A stretch of DNA of 64,000 nucleotides. It comes from Alistipes sp. Lineage in GTDB: Bacteria; Bacteroidota; Bacteroidia; Bacteroidales; Rikenellaceae. The translations under genes were made by a program, and so were the position numbers. Positions 44,033 to 51,388 of this stretch are shown piece by piece (the first letter of the stretch is position 1; every line of letters starts with the position of its first letter). The notes beneath the pieces are model-generated. The model had not been told where the DNA came from, did no database searches, and saw only the letters and a program-made list of their open reading frames with translations. The stretch lies in the NCBI GenBank assembly GCA_017379015.1, contig JAFNXN010000005.1, forward strand, positions 1 through 64,000. The letters run 5' to 3'.

Positions 44033-44671
44033 ATGGCAAACAATGTACAGACACCCGAGACTGATCTCATGGTTGAGACTAAGGGTAAGTTGGAGTTATT
44101 TTTCGACAAGCACGGCAACAAGTTGTTGTGGGCACTTATCATCGTAGGCTTGGCACTCAGCGCCTACTTCATCATCAAGAACTACGCAGATGGCCGCGCC
44201 GAAGTGAAGGAGCAGTCGGCAAGCATCGCTGTGGCTAACGAGCTTAACGGCGCAAACAGCATCGAGGGCTTCGACAAGCTTCAGGAGGAGTACGAGGGCA
44301 CTGCATCTGCAAACACCGCCTTCTACCTCGCAGCAGTAGCTGCACTTGAGGCTGGCGACATCGAGAAGGCTGAGGCTGAGTTGGCAAACTACAAGGATGC
44401 TGAGGGTGCTGCAGGTGAGATGCTTAACGCAAAGGTATATGGCCTTCGTGGCGACATCGCTGTTGAGAAGAACGACCTTCAGACAGCAGCTACCGAGTTC
44501 GCAAAGGCTTCGGAGGCTAGCAACGACGAGCACACTTATGTAACATACTCTAAGAAGCTTGCTTTGGTTTACGAGGCAATGGGCGACAACGAGAAGGCAC
44601 AGCAGTGCTACAAGGAGATCGTAAAGAAGTACCCTTCTCAGGAGCGCGCAATGGCTAAGTTCATCCGCTAA
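44033..44671 (+). CDS. YfgM-like single-pass TPR protein
   Basis: A 212-residue protein with a membrane helix at about 31-50 (KLLWALIIVGLALSAYFIIKNYADG) and three to four tetratricopeptide repeats outside it (FYLAAVAALEAGDIEKAEAELANYKDA, GDIAVEKNDLQTAATEFAKAS, KLALVYEAMGDNEKAQQCYKEIVKKYPS). The layout is like YfgM, which works with the periplasmic folding machinery. The next gene starts 26 bases later. Confidence 0.88.
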   Translation: MANNVQTPETDLMVETKGKLELFFDKHGNKLLWALIIVGLALSAYFIIKNYADGRAEVKEQSASIAVANELNGANSIEGFDKLQEEYEGTASANTAFYLAAVAALEAGDIEKAEAELANYKDAEGAAGEMLNAKVYGLRGDIAVEKNDLQTAATEFAKASEASNDEHTYVTYSKKLALVYEAMGDNEKAQQCYKEIVKKYPSQERAMAKFIR

Positions 44672-44697
44672 GATAACTCGTTGACCTCTCGCAAAGC

Positions 44698-45123
44698 ATG
44701 TATCGTGTGAAAAGTACAGAGACCGCTGACCCATTTGTAAAGGTGGGTATAATAAAGGTTCGCGAGTGCAGAGAGTTCGGTGACCAGAACCTAATGCCGC
44801 TAATCGACAGACTATCAGCATTAGGTTGCTCACCCGAGAACTTTGAGCTCCGAAGCGTGTCTAAGCTACACGACACGATAATCATGATACAGTACTTCGC
44901 TCAGTACACCGACGTAGACAGCGTACTCATACTCGCACCCGAAGAGCGAGTGCTAGCAACACCAGCACTCATGGAGGGCATAGTGCGACTCCAGTGCCAG
45001 TGGAACATGTATGTCACAGTGGGCGGTGCCGAAAGAGCTGACGACCTACAAGCAATGTATAGCATGTTCCTCGAAATGGAGCAAGCGGCACCCGACCAAC
45101 TACTCGACCTCAACATCTCATAA
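44698..45123 (+). CDS. Protein resembling a degenerate lumazine synthase (RibH-like)
   Basis: I do not recognise a certain family for this 141-residue protein. Its order of strands and helices resembles lumazine synthase: a first strand VGIIKVRECREFGDQNLMPLIDRLSALG, then FELRSVSKLHDTIIMIQYFA, DSVLILAP, and LATPALMEGIVRLQCQWNMYVTVGG, where RibH has GVIRGxTxHF and a late VPVTFGVL. The catalytic His of RibH and the ribityl-binding residues are not visible, so it is unlikely to make lumazine. As far as I recall ribH often follows the TPR gene in Bacteroidales, which supports common ancestry. Alternatively it is an unrelated Bacteroidales family. It ends just before a family A repeat. Confidence 0.6.
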   Translation: MYRVKSTETADPFVKVGIIKVRECREFGDQNLMPLIDRLSALGCSPENFELRSVSKLHDTIIMIQYFAQYTDVDSVLILAPEERVLATPALMEGIVRLQCQWNMYVTVGGAERADDLQAMYSMFLEMEQAAPDQLLDLNIS

Positions 45124-45203
45124 CCCAAGGGGGCTGAGTGAGGAGAGTGGAAAGATGGAAGTGGAAAAGAGGACGAGGAAGAGGAATGAGGAAAGTTTGT
45201 TTT

Positions 45204-45296
45204 CGTCATTCCGAACGAGTGAAACGAGTGTGGGAATCTCCTGCTTAGCGCACAGCCAATGAGATTGCCACGAGCCTGACGGCTCTCGCAATGACG
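45204..45296 (+). repeat. Family A palindromic repeat, copy 3
   Basis: A 93 bp element from cgtcattccgaacgag to ctctcgcaatgacg. The first half forms a hairpin around cgagtgaaacgag, the second around cgagcctgacggctcg. It matches 50548-50640 almost base for base. The interval 45124-45589 contains this element, a hairpin at 45431-45468 and no gene. Confidence 0.88.
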
Positions 45297-45430
45297 GAGA
45301 AGCAGAGTGGAGAGAGGAGAGAGTAAGCAATGAACAGAGAGCAATGTGCTGAGAGGTGAATTTCAGAAACTTTAGAGGTGTAAAACTTCAACAATAGAGA
45401 GGGACCACCCTTTATAGTCACTCTGAGAAT

Positions 45431-45468
45431 AAGAGGGCTGGCCGAGAGATATTGGTCAGCCCCTCTTC
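45431..45468 (+). terminator. Hairpin, possible terminator
   Basis: The stem aagagggctggcc/ggtcagcccctctt has a loop of about 12 bases. There is no strong T run on either side, so function is uncertain. Confidence 0.45.
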
Positions 45469-45589
45469 ATAACTAGTGACGCAAGAAACACCCATTTAGG
45501 ACGATAGACCAACAACACCGCAACCAATAGATCGAGGAGTGACCGCAAAGAGCGAGAGAGAAGATCAAGAACCTAAAATATTGACTAAG

Positions 45590-46045
45590 ATGAAACGACT
45601 TATACTTCTAATATGCCTACTCGTAGTAGCACTACCATCAATGGCTCAGTCATATATCTATAAGGGAAAATCGACATTCTCGTCAGATATAAAGTATATT
45701 GTAAAGGACAAAAGCATATATAGGGGAAACCACACCTATTCTAAAGATATTCAGTACTCGTTTGACGGAATACACCTCTACAAGGGAAACTCCAAATTAA
45801 AGGCTGACATTCTACTCACATACGACGGCGAATATATCTACCGCGGAGACTCAAAGTACTCATCGGACATACTATACACCTTCGATGGACGCTACCTATA
45901 CTCAGGCAAGAGCAAATACTCGAAGGATATATTGCTGACCTTCGACGGTGAGTATGTATATGGTGGTAAATCGACCTACACGTCAGACATCGTCTACACA
46001 ATAAAGGGTGATATACCTATCGTATTTATAGTAATGCTGCTATAG
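45590..46045 (+). CDS. Exported protein of six exact-period 20-residue repeats
   Basis: The 151-residue protein has a signal peptide (MKRLILLICLLVVALPSMA) and then six repeats of exactly 20 residues without gaps. The consensus is Y-x-G-x-S-K-Y-S-x-D-I-L-x-T-F-D-G-x-Y-(I/L/V). It ends with a short hydrophobic tail (PIVFIVMLL). The pattern predicts a beta-hairpin repeat or small beta-solenoid. I do not recognise a named family; it resembles in style short Tyr/Gly repeats seen in surface proteins. The ATG at 45590 is preferred because it starts a proper signal peptide. The hydrolase gene begins 23 bases later. Confidence 0.8.
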   Translation: MKRLILLICLLVVALPSMAQSYIYKGKSTFSSDIKYIVKDKSIYRGNHTYSKDIQYSFDGIHLYKGNSKLKADILLTYDGEYIYRGDSKYSSDILYTFDGRYLYSGKSKYSKDILLTFDGEYVYGGKSTYTSDIVYTIKGDIPIVFIVMLL

Positions 46046-46068
46046 GCTTTAGAGAACTTATAAAGAGT

Positions 46069-46833
46069 ATGGATGCTCGTTACATATACAACGACATAGA
46101 ACTTGCCTACACCATAGAGGGCGAAGGAGATACGGTAATACTCCTGCACGGCTGGGGGTGCGACCACAACATCTGGCGTCCCACGCGAGAGCTGCTAGCG
46201 AAACACTTCCGCCTCATCGCCGTAGACTTCGCAGGATTTGGCGAGAGTGCCGAGCCTACTGAGGTGTGGGGCGTGGAGGAGTACACACGCTCGATAGAGG
46301 CTCTAACCAGAGAGCTAAACATTGAGCGACCAACACTCATAGGACACTCTTTCGGGGGACGTGTGTCGATACTCTTTGCCTCGCGCAACGAGGTGCGCAA
46401 CATAGTTCTTACCGACGCGGCGGGCGTAAAGCCAAGACGTGCGCTATCCTACTACGTCAAGGTGTATAGCTTCAAGCTGATGAAGCACACCCTGCCGCTG
46501 CTCATTGGCAGACATAAGGCACAAATGCTCATTGACCAGCGACGTGCAAAGGCGGGATCGTCGGACTACAACCGCGCAACACCAATGATGCGAGCGATAC
46601 TCTCGAAGTGCGTGAATGAGGATCTATGCCACCTGATGCCAAAGATCACAGCACCAACACTCCTCTTCTGGGGTGATAAAGATACCGCAACGCCACTGAG
46701 CGATGCACACAAGATGAAACGCCTAATACCCGACTCGGGACTCGTGATAGCAGAGGGGGCTGGACACTTTGCAATGCTCGAGCAGCCTCAGCTGTGGGCG
46801 CAGACACTAAAATCATTCCTTAAAATCGAGTAA
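46069..46833 (+). CDS. Alpha/beta hydrolase
   Basis: A 254-residue hydrolase with HGWGCDHNIW as the oxyanion region, the nucleophile elbow GHSFGG (Ser about residue 91), an acid in WGDKDTATP and the catalytic His in GAGHFAMLEQP. The fold is that of MhpC/YbfF-type esterases. The substrate is not known. The Mur ligase gene starts 2 bases after its stop, so a link to peptidoglycan precursor metabolism is possible. Confidence 0.92.
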   Translation: MDARYIYNDIELAYTIEGEGDTVILLHGWGCDHNIWRPTRELLAKHFRLIAVDFAGFGESAEPTEVWGVEEYTRSIEALTRELNIERPTLIGHSFGGRVSILFASRNEVRNIVLTDAAGVKPRRALSYYVKVYSFKLMKHTLPLLIGRHKAQMLIDQRRAKAGSSDYNRATPMMRAILSKCVNEDLCHLMPKITAPTLLFWGDKDTATPLSDAHKMKRLIPDSGLVIAEGAGHFAMLEQPQLWAQTLKSFLKIE

Positions 46834-46835
46834 CG

Positions 46836-48395
46836 ATGAGCATAGCGACATACATATTCACTGCCGCGTGGGTAGTATACCTACTGGCAACAACACGCTA
46901 CTCGGTGCAGATGTTCCAGCAGAACAGCTATCGCACAGAGCGTTACAACCGCTGGCTACGCTCAACAGGCGAGTGGCACTCGATGATGAACATCGTCGCT
47001 CTGCTCGCGGGAGCTACATTCGCCCTATCTGACCACGTGGCTGCACTCGTGATTTTTGGAGCATGGATGATGGTGATTGCCATTGCTGAGTTCTCGATAA
47101 AATATAAGATTGCGCTGGTCTACACGATGCGTGTTAAGCGTCTTATATTCACACGTCTAGCACTCACAGCAGCGATAGTGACGCTGACGCACATACTCTT
47201 CGTGGAGTACACCCTACTTGTGATGATGCTCCTCACGTTGGACTACTGGACCATAGTAGCCAACCTCATAAACCGACCTCTCGAGATGGCGATCTCGCGT
47301 TGGTACTATAACGATGCCAAGCGACGACTGCGCGCAATGCCCAACCTACGTATCATAGGCATCACGGGTAGCTTTGGCAAGACATCGACAAAGCACTTCC
47401 TCTACCGCATACTCTCGGAGAAGTACAACGTGCTGATGACACCTGGCAACTTCAACACTACGCTGGGCGTGGTGCGCACCATACGCGAGCATCTGAAGCC
47501 TCACCACGAGGTATTCATCGTGGAGATGGGAGCTAAGCAGCGTGGCGACATCAAGGAGATATGCGACCTCGTAGCCCCCGAGATGGGCATCATCACCTCT
47601 GTGGGCGAGATGCACCTGGAGACATTCGGCTCAGTGGAGAACGTGGCACGCACAAAGTTTGAGCTTATAGAGGCACTCCCCGAGAGTGGTTTCGGAGTGG
47701 TAAACATCGACTCGGAGAGCGCATTCAACCATATCAAGGCACACGGAGTAAAGGTTGCCACATACGGCATCGCAAACCAGAGGGCTGACTATCGCGCAAC
47801 AGAGATAGCCTACTCTTCGGAGGAGACCGAGTTTAAGCTACAAACAAACGACGGCACAACAGCGACCTTTGCCACACACATCCTCGGTCGAGGTAACGTG
47901 CTTAACATCCTTGCATCGCTTGCCATAGCCGACAAACTAGGGGTGTCGACAGAGGCACAGCGACGTGCAGTGCGTCAGATTGAGCAGATCGAACATCGCC
48001 TGAGCATGCGCCGCAACGGTGGCATCACGATACTTGACGATGCCTACAACTCGAACCCCACGGGTGCGAAGATGGCACTTGAGGTGCTGAGCAACTTTAA
48101 GTGCGAGGGACGACGCTACGTGCTAACGCCAGGATTTGTGGAGATGGGAGCCAAGCAGTATGAGAACAACAAGGAGTTTGGTAGATATATAGCCAACGTC
48201 AAGCCTGACGGAGTATATGTCATCAACGAGGTGAACCGCAAGGCGATAGTTGAGGGACTAGCCGAAGGGGGCTATCCCGAGGAGCAACTACGCTGCGTAG
48301 CATCCTTTAGCGAAGCTATGTCGGAGCTTCAGCCTCGATTGAAGCAGGGCGATGTCATGCTTTACGAGAATGATCTGCCCGACTCATTTAAATAG
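46836..48395 (+). CDS. Membrane-anchored Mur ligase (MurF-like)
   Basis: A 519-residue protein with an N-terminal membrane domain of four or five helices in about 160 residues (TYIFTAAWVVYLLATT, MVIAIAEFSIKYKIAL, LALTAAIVTLTHILF), then a Mur ligase: Walker A GITGSFGKTSTK at about 174-185, VIVEMGAKQRGDI-type block (VFIVEMGAKQRGDIKEI), and EHRLSMRRNGGITILDDAYNSNPTGAKMALEVL. The last block is characteristic of MurF. The genome segment thus has two MurF-type domains; this one is next to ddl, which makes its D-Ala-D-Ala substrate. Whether it is the main MurF or serves a variant precursor cannot be told. Confidence 0.9.
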   Translation: MSIATYIFTAAWVVYLLATTRYSVQMFQQNSYRTERYNRWLRSTGEWHSMMNIVALLAGATFALSDHVAALVIFGAWMMVIAIAEFSIKYKIALVYTMRVKRLIFTRLALTAAIVTLTHILFVEYTLLVMMLLTLDYWTIVANLINRPLEMAISRWYYNDAKRRLRAMPNLRIIGITGSFGKTSTKHFLYRILSEKYNVLMTPGNFNTTLGVVRTIREHLKPHHEVFIVEMGAKQRGDIKEICDLVAPEMGIITSVGEMHLETFGSVENVARTKFELIEALPESGFGVVNIDSESAFNHIKAHGVKVATYGIANQRADYRATEIAYSSEETEFKLQTNDGTTATFATHILGRGNVLNILASLAIADKLGVSTEAQRRAVRQIEQIEHRLSMRRNGGITILDDAYNSNPTGAKMALEVLSNFKCEGRRYVLTPGFVEMGAKQYENNKEFGRYIANVKPDGVYVINEVNRKAIVEGLAEGGYPEEQLRCVASFSEAMSELQPRLKQGDVMLYENDLPDSFK

Positions 48396-48417
48396 AAACG
48401 TATAAATAACTGATAAT

Positions 48418-49611
48418 ATGAAGATTAATGTAGGTGTAATATTTGGAGGTCGCTCTGTAGAGAACGAGATCTCGGTGATCACAGCGGCACAGACAATGGC
48501 AGCGATGAACCAGGAGAAGTACAACATCGTGCCTATATACATCTCAAAGGAGGGTCGCTGGTACACTGGCGACAAGCTCCGCACAACGGACAACTATCGC
48601 GACATGAACACGCTGCTTAAGAGCGTTACGGAGGTCTACTTCCGCCCCGTATATGGCGATAACAACCTATACAAGGTGCATAAGCCACTATTTGGCAGCG
48701 AGCGTATATGCGCCATCGACGTGATACTACCCTGCTTGCACGGCACATCGGGCGAGGATGGCTCGTTCCAGGGACTCATCGAGATGACAGGCATCCCATA
48801 CGCCTGCCCCAACCCTCTTGCATCAGCAAACGGCATGGACAAGATCACGATGAAGATGATCCTCAAGGAGAGTGGCATACCAGTGGTTGAGTACACATGG
48901 TTCTCGGACAAGGAGTGGCTATCGGAGCGCGAAGCATGCGTGGAGCGTAGCGAGAAGCTCAGCTACCCCCTTATCGTGAAGCCAGCAAACCTCGGCTCGT
49001 CGGTAGGCATCAAGGCGGTACACAACCGCGAGGAGCTCATAGATGCCGTAGACAACGCCATCAAATACTCGAAGCGTATCATCGTGGAGCGTCTTGTGGA
49101 GCGACTTAAGGAGATCAACTGCTCGGTGCTCGGCGACTACTACGACTGCGAGCCATCGGTATGCGAGGCACCAGTGCGCTCAGGCGAGATCCTAAGCTAC
49201 GAGGATAAGTATCTCGGTGGCGGCAAGAACAAGCCCTCGGAGGGCATGCACTCTACCGTTCGTGAGATCCCAGCAAACCTCCCCGACGAGGTTACAGCAT
49301 TCATTCGCAAGACCGCCTGCCAGACATTCCGTGTGTTGGCATGCGACGGCGTGTCGCGCATCGACTTTATGATCGACGAGGCTACGGGCGACATCTTCGT
49401 GAATGAGATTAACACCATCCCTGGCTCGCTATCCTTCTACCTATGGGAGGCTACGGGCATAAAGTTCGACGAGCTAGTAGATAGGCTTATTGCCGTGGCA
49501 TTCAAGCGTAAGCGCGACTCGGAGTTTAAGACCACAAGCTACTCGGAGAATATATTTGCTTATCAGGCAAAGCATGGTGCAAAACTTGGAGGCTCAAAGG
49601 GTACAAAGTAG
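48418..49611 (+). CDS. ddl: D-alanine--D-alanine ligase
   Basis: A 397-residue ATP-grasp ligase joining two D-Ala. VGVIFGGRSVENEISVITA opens the N-domain, PCLHGTSGEDGSFQGLIEMTGIPYACPN carries the family signature, and KPANLGSSVGI and FVNEINTIPGSLSFYLWEA are the ATP/Mg and C-terminal blocks. It is slightly longer than E. coli Ddl because of a C-terminal extension. The gap of 22 bases after the Mur ligase fits cotranscription. Confidence 0.95.
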   Translation: MKINVGVIFGGRSVENEISVITAAQTMAAMNQEKYNIVPIYISKEGRWYTGDKLRTTDNYRDMNTLLKSVTEVYFRPVYGDNNLYKVHKPLFGSERICAIDVILPCLHGTSGEDGSFQGLIEMTGIPYACPNPLASANGMDKITMKMILKESGIPVVEYTWFSDKEWLSEREACVERSEKLSYPLIVKPANLGSSVGIKAVHNREELIDAVDNAIKYSKRIIVERLVERLKEINCSVLGDYYDCEPSVCEAPVRSGEILSYEDKYLGGGKNKPSEGMHSTVREIPANLPDEVTAFIRKTACQTFRVLACDGVSRIDFMIDEATGDIFVNEINTIPGSLSFYLWEATGIKFDELVDRLIAVAFKRKRDSEFKTTSYSENIFAYQAKHGAKLGGSKGTK

Positions 49612-49636
49612 AGTAATAACCACATAATCAACAGAG

Positions 49637-50407
49637 ATGACATCGCTATACGATAATATCATATTTGGTCCAATACGCTCACGACGCCTAGGCCTCTCGC
49701 TTGGCGTCAACCTCCTACCCATAGACTCAAAGCTATGTAGCTTCGACTGCATATACTGCGAGTGCGGCTGGAACGATGAGCACCCTGGCAAGCGTCGCTT
49801 CAACGCGCGCGACGACGTACGAGAAATGCTCGACACGACACTTGCAAAGATGGTTGGCGAGGGCACACCGCCCGACGTGATCACCTTCGCAGGTAATGGC
49901 GAGCCTACTCTACATCCTGAGTTTGAGCAGATTATCAACGACACCATAGCTCTGCGCGACAAGCACTGCCCCTCGGCAAAGGTGTCGGTGCTCTCGAACG
50001 CCACGCAGATACACCGCGACGATGTGCGTCGTGCGCTGCTACGCGTAGACAACAACATCCTAAAGCTCGACTCGGCATTTGACGAGACGGTGCAGTTGAT
50101 CAACAAGCCACAGGGTGCGTACACCGTGGAGCGCACCGTGGAGCTTCTTAAGATGTTCAATGGCGAGCTCATCGTGCAGACAATGTTCCTCCGTGGCGAA
50201 TATCTCGGCAAGCGCGTCGACAACACCACCGACGAGGAGGTGGAGGCGTGGTTGCGCCTTATCAAGGAGATAGCACCTAAGCAGGTGATGGTATACTCGC
50301 TCGACCGCGACACACCATGCCAGACACTCGAGAAGGTCGAGAAGGAGGAGCTTCGTGCTATTGCTGCTCGTGTCGAGGAGCTTGGCATCAAATGCCAAGT
50401 AGCATAG
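49637..50407 (+). CDS. Radical SAM protein
   Basis: The 256-residue protein has the radical SAM cluster motif in CSFDCIYCECG (Cys-x3-Cys-x2-Cys) and ITFAGNGEPTLHPEF as the GGE-like SAM site. The start IIFGPIRSRRLGLSLGVNLLP is typical of a COG0731-type group related to wybutosine-synthesis enzymes and PflA activases. No auxiliary cluster domain is seen. The reaction is unknown. It lies 25 bases after ddl and before the tandem family A repeats. Confidence 0.9.
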   Translation: MTSLYDNIIFGPIRSRRLGLSLGVNLLPIDSKLCSFDCIYCECGWNDEHPGKRRFNARDDVREMLDTTLAKMVGEGTPPDVITFAGNGEPTLHPEFEQIINDTIALRDKHCPSAKVSVLSNATQIHRDDVRRALLRVDNNILKLDSAFDETVQLINKPQGAYTVERTVELLKMFNGELIVQTMFLRGEYLGKRVDNTTDEEVEAWLRLIKEIAPKQVMVYSLDRDTPCQTLEKVEKEELRAIAARVEELGIKCQVA

Positions 50408-50427
50408 CAGAGAGGAGTGTTAGCTTT

Positions 50428-50521
50428 CGTCATTCCGAGGGAGCTTTAGCGACCGTGGGAATCTCCTATGAAGCGCACTTCGGATGAGATTGCCACGAGC
50501 CTAGCGGCTCTCGCAATGACG
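50428..50521 (+). repeat. Family A palindromic repeat, copy 4 (first of three in tandem)
   Basis: The element starts cgtcattccgag and ends ctctcgcaatgacg. The left hairpin is more diverged than in the next copies (gggagctttagcgacc). It begins a tandem array of period about 119-120 bases. Confidence 0.88.
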
Positions 50522-50547
50522 GGAATGCAGAGTGGAGAGTTAGCTTT

Positions 50548-50640
50548 CGTCATTCCGAACGAGTGAAACGAGTGTGGGAATCTCCTGCTTAGCGCACAGC
50601 CAATGAGATTGCCACGAGTCTGACGGCTCTCGCAATGACA
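50548..50640 (+). repeat. Family A palindromic repeat, copy 5
   Basis: Almost identical to copy 3 at 45204. It is separated from copies 4 and 6 by 26-base spacers which are themselves similar (gcagag.ggag.gt.agcttt). Confidence 0.9.
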
Positions 50641-50666
50641 GAAAAGCAGAGAGGAGTGTCAGCTTT

Positions 50667-50759
50667 CGTCATTCCGAACGAGTGAAACGAGTGTGGGAAT
50701 CTCCTGCTTAGCACACTGCCAATGAGATTGCCACGAGCCTGACGGCTCTCGCAATGACG
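50667..50759 (+). repeat. Family A palindromic repeat, copy 6
   Basis: The last copy of the tandem array. The interval 50408-50813 consists almost wholly of the array and holds no gene. Confidence 0.9.
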
Positions 50760-50813
50760 GGAAAGAAGAGTGGAGAGAGTACGTAAGAATAAAATGTTAA
50801 AACAGAATAAGAT

Positions 50814-51182
50814 ATGGAATTTGAAGGTAAGGTATTAGAGATTCTTCCTCCAGTGTCGGGACAGTCGGCACGTGGCACATGGGAGCGTCAGACGGTTGTT
50901 TTCGAGCAGCCTAACAAGCAGTATGGCAAGGAGATAGCCGTAACATTTATGAATAAGGGTCAGGACGTGGCAACGCTTCGTGTGGGCGAGATGTACACCG
51001 TGTCGTTCGACATCGAGAGCCGCAACTATCAGGGTCGCTGGTACACCGACGTGCGTGCATGGCGCGTACAGCCCCTACAGCCTGTGGCAGCACCCGCAAT
51101 GCCCGACATGCCACCATTTGCCGAGGAGCCCCAGGGCACTTACTCAGCCGCAGCTGGCGTAGTCGATGATATGCCGTTCTAG
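50814..51182 (+). CDS. DUF3127 family protein (OB-fold-like)
   Basis: A 122-residue protein beginning MEFEGKVLEILPPVSGQSARGTWERQTVVFEQ and continuing VTFMNKGQDVATLRVGEMYTVSFDIESR, which matches the DUF3127 family of Bacteroidetes. The pattern suggests an OB fold, and some members are compared to single-strand-binding proteins. The C-terminus is Pro/Met rich and ends in VDDMPF, an acidic-hydrophobic tail like that of SSB (DDDIPF), which recruits partner proteins. A function in DNA transactions is therefore suggested but not shown. Confidence 0.88.
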   Translation: MEFEGKVLEILPPVSGQSARGTWERQTVVFEQPNKQYGKEIAVTFMNKGQDVATLRVGEMYTVSFDIESRNYQGRWYTDVRAWRVQPLQPVAAPAMPDMPPFAEEPQGTYSAAAGVVDDMPF

Positions 51183-51201
51183 GCAAGAGATACCAAAGAA
51201 G

Positions 51202-51240
51202 AAGGGGGTGACTAAAAAGTAAATTAGTCATCCCCTTATT
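51202..51240. terminator. Terminator of the DUF3127 gene
   Basis: The stem aagggggtgacta/tagtcatcccctt has one G-T pair and A/T-rich flanks on both sides; a family B element follows directly. Confidence 0.75.
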
Positions 51241-51242
51241 GT

Positions 51243-51363
51243 GAAGTTGAAGAAAAAGATGTAGTTTTAGGCTTGCGAAGCCCGAAAAACCGCAGTTTAC
51301 TAGGCGTAAATGAGGATTTTGAGGGCGAGCGTAACGACAAAATACACTTTTTATTCAGCTTCC
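51243..51363 (-). repeat. Family B terminal-inverted-repeat element, copy 1
   Basis: About 120 bases bounded by aagttgaagaaaaag and its imperfect inverse ctttttattcagctt. The inside contains ggcttgcgaagcc, a hairpin, and gcgagcgtaacgacaaaat. It is close to copy 3 at 55934-56058. It lies between the terminator at 51202-51240 and the end of the acyl-CoA synthetase gene. Confidence 0.82.
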
Positions 51364-51388
51364 TTAAAGTATCTACTGACAAAGCAGA

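Noticed and set aside
50428..50759. Regular repeats that could suggest a CRISPR array
   Set aside because: The repeats are 93-94 bases, longer than any CRISPR repeat, the spacers are similar to one another and no cas genes are nearby.
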